Below are positions 60,940 to 64,000 of a DNA stretch of 64,000 bases, piece by piece. Every line of letters starts with the position of its first letter. Positions within the stretch are counted from its first letter, which is position 1. The notes beneath the pieces are model-generated. The model saw only the letters and a program-made list of their open reading frames with translations. It searched no databases and was not told where the DNA came from. Source of the stretch: Datnioides undecimradiatus (lineage: Eukaryota > Chordata > Actinopteri > Lobotiformes > Datnioididae); the NCBI GenBank assembly GCA_008933995.1, contig WARS01000016.1, positions 15,814,886 through 15,878,885 of the forward strand. The letters run 5' to 3'. The translations under genes and the position numbers were made by a program.

Positions 60940-61955
60940 TTCCTTCTCCTGCCCTCTCTTTCTTCAGTATCCTCGTGGGGTTACTCAGAAATCTTAGAGT
61001 AAAGACAGTTACCACTGTTCACCAGACACTCGAACATCAGGAGCAGGACAGTTCCACCTCAGTAAACTTCTCATTAGTATTCATCGCTGAAACTCACAGA
61101 GGAACAGCTCGCTCTCTGCTTGTACAAGAGGTACAGGATCATCACGGTCAGCGGTATGGCAAGGTGAAATGCCCTGCAAACGTTTGAACTAGTACATTAA
61201 CATTGAATACTACGACACAAGTGTACTGACACCTTATTACATATTAGCTAGTAAAATGGGTGCTAATTTGAGCTGCAGAGTAATGGAATAGAGAAGAAAG
61301 GGGAAGATCCCAGATCTGTGGTTAAACCACTGCATCTAGAGACAAAAGGAAGTCACAGCTGTCAAGATATTATCCATTTTTTTTAATAATAAGGTCACTT
61401 TGATTTATTCATCCATACAAATTATGAGACATAGGTCACCAAAATATCAACTTGTAGTACTGGAGTTTTGTTTTTATTTTTTGTTTTTTTTGTTGGATGC
61501 TTGACATTTTCTTTTGCATGTCAGCATCAAGAGGTATCAGATGAATGTTAAATTTTTAGTACTTTGATAGCCAGAAATCCTGCAGGATAATGTCAATAAA
61601 CTACGCTGAGAATTCCTGTATTATCCAGCCTCGCCAGTCAGGGGAGCCTGTGCAAGAAGGCCCAAAAAGAAATTTTTTCTACAGTGTAAAAAGTAGTTTA
61701 AGACGTGCCACACACAACTAAAATATTATAAGACCATAGATGAATTTATAGAGGTGTATGACATGTGTCTGCCTTGTTCCACTGTACAAAATTGAAGCTA
61801 AAATATGCAGGACAGGGCCTGGAGCTGCAGTACAGTACTAATTTAGCCACAAGCATGTGCTGTCAATCATGACTTCTACATACACCATCATGATGAGAAA
61901 TACCTAAAAAGATAGGAAAGAGTTATTCGATTGTGTACTTGGATTTATATTAGTT
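60940..61955. other. sgcz: Intronic sequence, no gene seen
   Basis: This is unique-looking AT-rich DNA with short T runs near 61380 and 61468. No gene or element could be supported. Confidence 0.5.
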
Positions 61956-61957
61956 TG

Positions 61958-62096
61958 GCCCATGCCCCTTATGCTAACATGTAAAAGGGCGGGGTTTATG
62001 ATCTATACCACAGCCAACCACCAGGGGGCGATGAAGATGTTTTGACTTCTTTTTGAGGGGACCTGTAATGTCATCCATCTTTATATACAGTCTATG
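61958..62096 (+). mobile_element. Dispersed fish repeat ending TATACAGTCTATG
   Basis: The element contains ATGCTAACATGTAAAAGGGC, GGGGTTTATGATCTATACC, AACCACCAGGGGGCGATGAA, GATGTTTTGACTTC and GTCATCCATCTTTATATACA, ending ACAGTCTATG. I recognise this as a widespread percomorph repeat. It shares its final ten bases with the element at 28.66-29.09 kb but not its interior. It carries a strong CTCF-like motif. Confidence 0.75.
62018..62031 (+). promoter_or_regulatory. CTCF-like motif inside a dispersed repeat
   Basis: CCACCAGGGGGCGA matches CCASYAGRKGGCRS at 13 of 14 positions; only the last base differs. It is the best such match I found, and it lies in the repeat at 61958-62096. Confidence 0.4.
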
Positions 62097-62108
62097 CAAT
62101 GAACAGAA

Positions 62109-62130
62109 ACACACACACACACACACACAC
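62109..62130 (+). repeat. (AC)11 microsatellite
   Basis: A pure AC run directly downstream of the dispersed repeat. Microsatellites often start at the ends of retroposed sequences. Confidence 0.95.
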
Positions 62131-62139
62131 TCCTCAACA

Positions 62140-62880
62140 TTTACCTTGTGCCCCCCTGAGGGCCCATCTTTCGAAAGAGAGGGTCTGAGTACATGTGTTG
62201 GCCTTGGGCTTTCCATCTCAGTTTTATTGCTCTCTCTCTTTCTTTCATCCCACCATCCCGTCTCTTCCTCTCCATCCTCCCCATCGCTGTCTGCTCGTTA
62301 ATGTGAGTGAGAACCTGTCATCCTTGTCTTCTGAATAGCTGACCATAAAGATGATGAGTGAACTTGGAGTTTTGAAGCCATACCCTTTCACCCACCTAGG
62401 TGATGATGTCTCGGCATTAGATGTAATGCAGTAGTGTTGAAACGGTGTCTGCTGGAGGAAAACCCAGCATGCAGTGGGAATTGAGTGGAAAGAAACACAA
62501 AATTTCACACAAAATTTCTGTGAAAGTAAATGATCTCACCTGTAATAAAGAAGGCAAAAGTGCAGTAATAACAGATGAAGATGGTTTAATGTTAGATTGT
62601 TTAAACAGGAGCTGTGATGCTGTGCACTTGGAGTACCACAGAGCACAGTATTGACAAGTACTTAAACTAGCCGGCTCAATTATTGTTCACTGTTTATTTC
62701 CCATTCCCAGTCTCTTTACCTGTGTGTCTGTCTCTTGGCAAAGCTTGCAGTCATTACAGCCTGTGTGAGCTGTGTGTTTATGTTCTGGCTGTCTTATTGA
62801 CTTTTCATTTTTCTAAGTGCATGGTGCTGATAATGAATGCTCTTTCTCCCCTAGCTGGAGAGGTATTGGTAGGACTCATT
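62140..62880. other. sgcz: Intronic sequence, no gene seen
   Basis: A pyrimidine patch at 62215-62295 is followed by mixed unique DNA. Frames here have no recognisable product. Confidence 0.5.
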
Positions 62881-62889
62881 ACCCTTGTG

Positions 62890-62893
<4 letters not shown>

Positions 62894-62933
<40 letters not shown>
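62894..62933 (+). repeat. (TG)20 microsatellite
   Basis: A pure TG run of 40 bases. The His-Thr frames on the minus strand are its translation. Confidence 0.97.
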
Positions 62934-62935
<2 letters not shown>

Positions 62936-63149
62936 TGTGGAGCCATAGCAGAAGCCAATGTATTTTGAGAATAGTGAGGACAAGTGTTTGTGGGTGTATC
63001 TGCATGCGTATGTGTGTTTGAAAAGTTCAGTTTTAGGAAGTGAGGGTGTGTGCAAGCCTGGGACTATGCTTAGGACAATGAAAGGGTCATTCACTCACAC
63101 AGTACCTGCCATAAAAACAACTCCTCCGACTTTAAAAGCGACTTTCAAC

Positions 63150-63310
63150 GCTAAACTTTTCCCTCTCTCTCTTTTTCATCCTCCATTCTACACACTCATA
63201 CACTTTCTCCCCTCTTTCTCTTGCCCTTTTACTTCTCTTTGCTCCCTTTCTCATCTCCTTTTCCTCTATTCTGTTGTGTCATTTTTACCTTTCACTCCCC
63301 CTTTTTTAAT
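63150..63310 (+). repeat. Polypyrimidine tract
   Basis: About 160 C/T-rich bases. The frame at 62958-63344 ends in a Ser/Leu/Phe-rich translation of it. Confidence 0.65.
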
Positions 63311-64000
63311 CATGCATGGACCTCATCTCTTATTGAACCAATGAATTCCCCACTGACCTTGTTACCTTCGCTTTAACTCGGGCTTACATTTATCACTTCA
63401 TTATCTTTACCCTCTTACACTAATTATGTTCCCTTTTATCTGGGTGGAATCACTCACCTCAATTCTCTGACATTTGGCTGATGTATCTCAAAAAGTGGAT
63501 TATCAAAGCACAGAAATTAAGAGACTGAAAGGCAAAGGCCATAAATTGATAGTTAATGATTTGTTGTAAACGTGGGCTGAATTTCCTAAATGGAAGTCCC
63601 ATGTTGTAGTTGTGCTGTAGCTATGCAAGAATATATAGAGTTTATCATATTTTGTTTTCACTCATTCTCAGAAACGGGCCTTGCTCTAGCAGTTAAACAG
63701 TTGAATGTCGGCTAAAATTGGTTTCTGATTAGTGTGCGGAGGAGTGAGCACTTTCAAAGCCTTGCATAAAATTCAATTGTTCCATTACACTCAGTCTAAT
63801 TATGAATCTACATCTTTGCAAATCCCCCTCTGAGAAACAAATGATGTACATAACAATCATATTTCGCAGTGATCACATTTTCAGCTAGAGTGAGATCTTC
63901 CTGGCTTGATTTGGCTGGCTGAGAAACACAGAGATACTAAATAGTCTAATTTTATCTCTCTCCCTCATCCAATCAGGGAAGTTCAGACAGCACGTCTTCC
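63311..64000. other. sgcz: Intronic sequence to the window end, no gene seen
   Basis: This is unique-looking AT-rich DNA. CTCTCCCTCATCCAATCAG at 63958-63976 resembles a splice acceptor, but the 24 bases after it do not continue the sarcoglycan protein in the required phase. Confidence 0.5.

Larger units (their letters stand above)
57129..64000 (+). other. sgcz: sgcz intron downstream of exon B (5' part)
   Basis: At least 6.9 kb of intron follows exon B and runs off the window. It holds an AT palindrome and short duplication at 58.2 kb, a fish dispersed repeat at 61.96 kb, a (TG)20 at 62.9 kb and a pyrimidine tract at 63.15 kb. I did not find the next sarcoglycan exon. Confidence 0.8.

Noticed and set aside
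63958..64000. Possible next sgcz exon starting after CTCATCCAATCAG
   Set aside because: In the required phase 1 the bases read a glycine followed by KFRQHVF, which does not fit the residues that follow in zeta-sarcoglycan. Only 24 bases are visible. Sequence beyond 64000 would settle it.
1..64000. CRISPR arrays, operons, tRNA or rRNA genes
   Set aside because: No regularly spaced identical repeats with unique spacers, no bacterial gene organisation, and no tRNA box A/B pair or rRNA-like sequence that I could recognise. The window is vertebrate intronic DNA.

Overview
The window is almost entirely intronic DNA of one large vertebrate gene read on the + strand. Two short exons carry its only recognisable host protein-coding sequence. 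They lie at 28210-28311 (102 bp, 34 codons) and 57041-57128 (88 bp, 29 codons plus one base). Joined in phase, they encode the extracellular stem of a gamma/delta/zeta-type sarcoglycan. The residues [30 protein letters not shown] and LQSDRNVTVNARN, and the stretch GQLTGQLTVG, fit zeta-sarcoglycan (sgcz) better than SGCD or SGCG. Both exons have a strong polypyrimidine-AG acceptor and a GTAAGA donor. The exon carrying the cytoplasmic tail and membrane helix was not found upstream and the next extracellular exon was not found downstream, so the window is a middle slice of the gene.

The organism is most likely a teleost fish, probably a percomorph. This is inferred from AT-rich introns dense in (TG/CA)n microsatellites and from several dispersed repeat families that I recognise as typical of fish genomes. 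No bacterial, organellar or viral gene is visible.

Layout. Bases 1-28209 are part of the intron upstream of the first exon. It holds a pyrimidine/(GT)23/purine block at 1.37-2.16 kb, a pyrimidine tract with CA repeats at 10.4-11.4 kb, the 3' end of a LINE reverse-transcriptase ORF at 17.08-17.30 kb, a fish SINE-like element at 22.36-22.65 kb, several long TG repeats, and a hAT-like element at 27.45-27.91 kb close to the exon. Bases 28312-57040 are a complete 28.7-kb intron. It holds a dispersed repeat (28.66-29.09 kb), a second repeat family (45.39-45.52 kb), a 21-base T run that may mark a minus-strand retroposon (49.14 kb), and a diverged tandem array of about 130-bp units (53.03-53.49 kb). 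Bases 57129-64000 begin the next intron, with an AT palindrome plus 15-bp duplication at 58.2 kb and a dispersed repeat at 61.96-62.10 kb.

I found no new biological system. The points most worth a second look are the ~130-bp array at 53 kb, the shared terminal motif of two dispersed repeats, CTCF-like motifs sitting in repeats, and the excess of long UG repeats in the sense RNA, one of them about 260 nt after an exon. Repeat names and conserved-element suggestions come from reading alone and were not searched.
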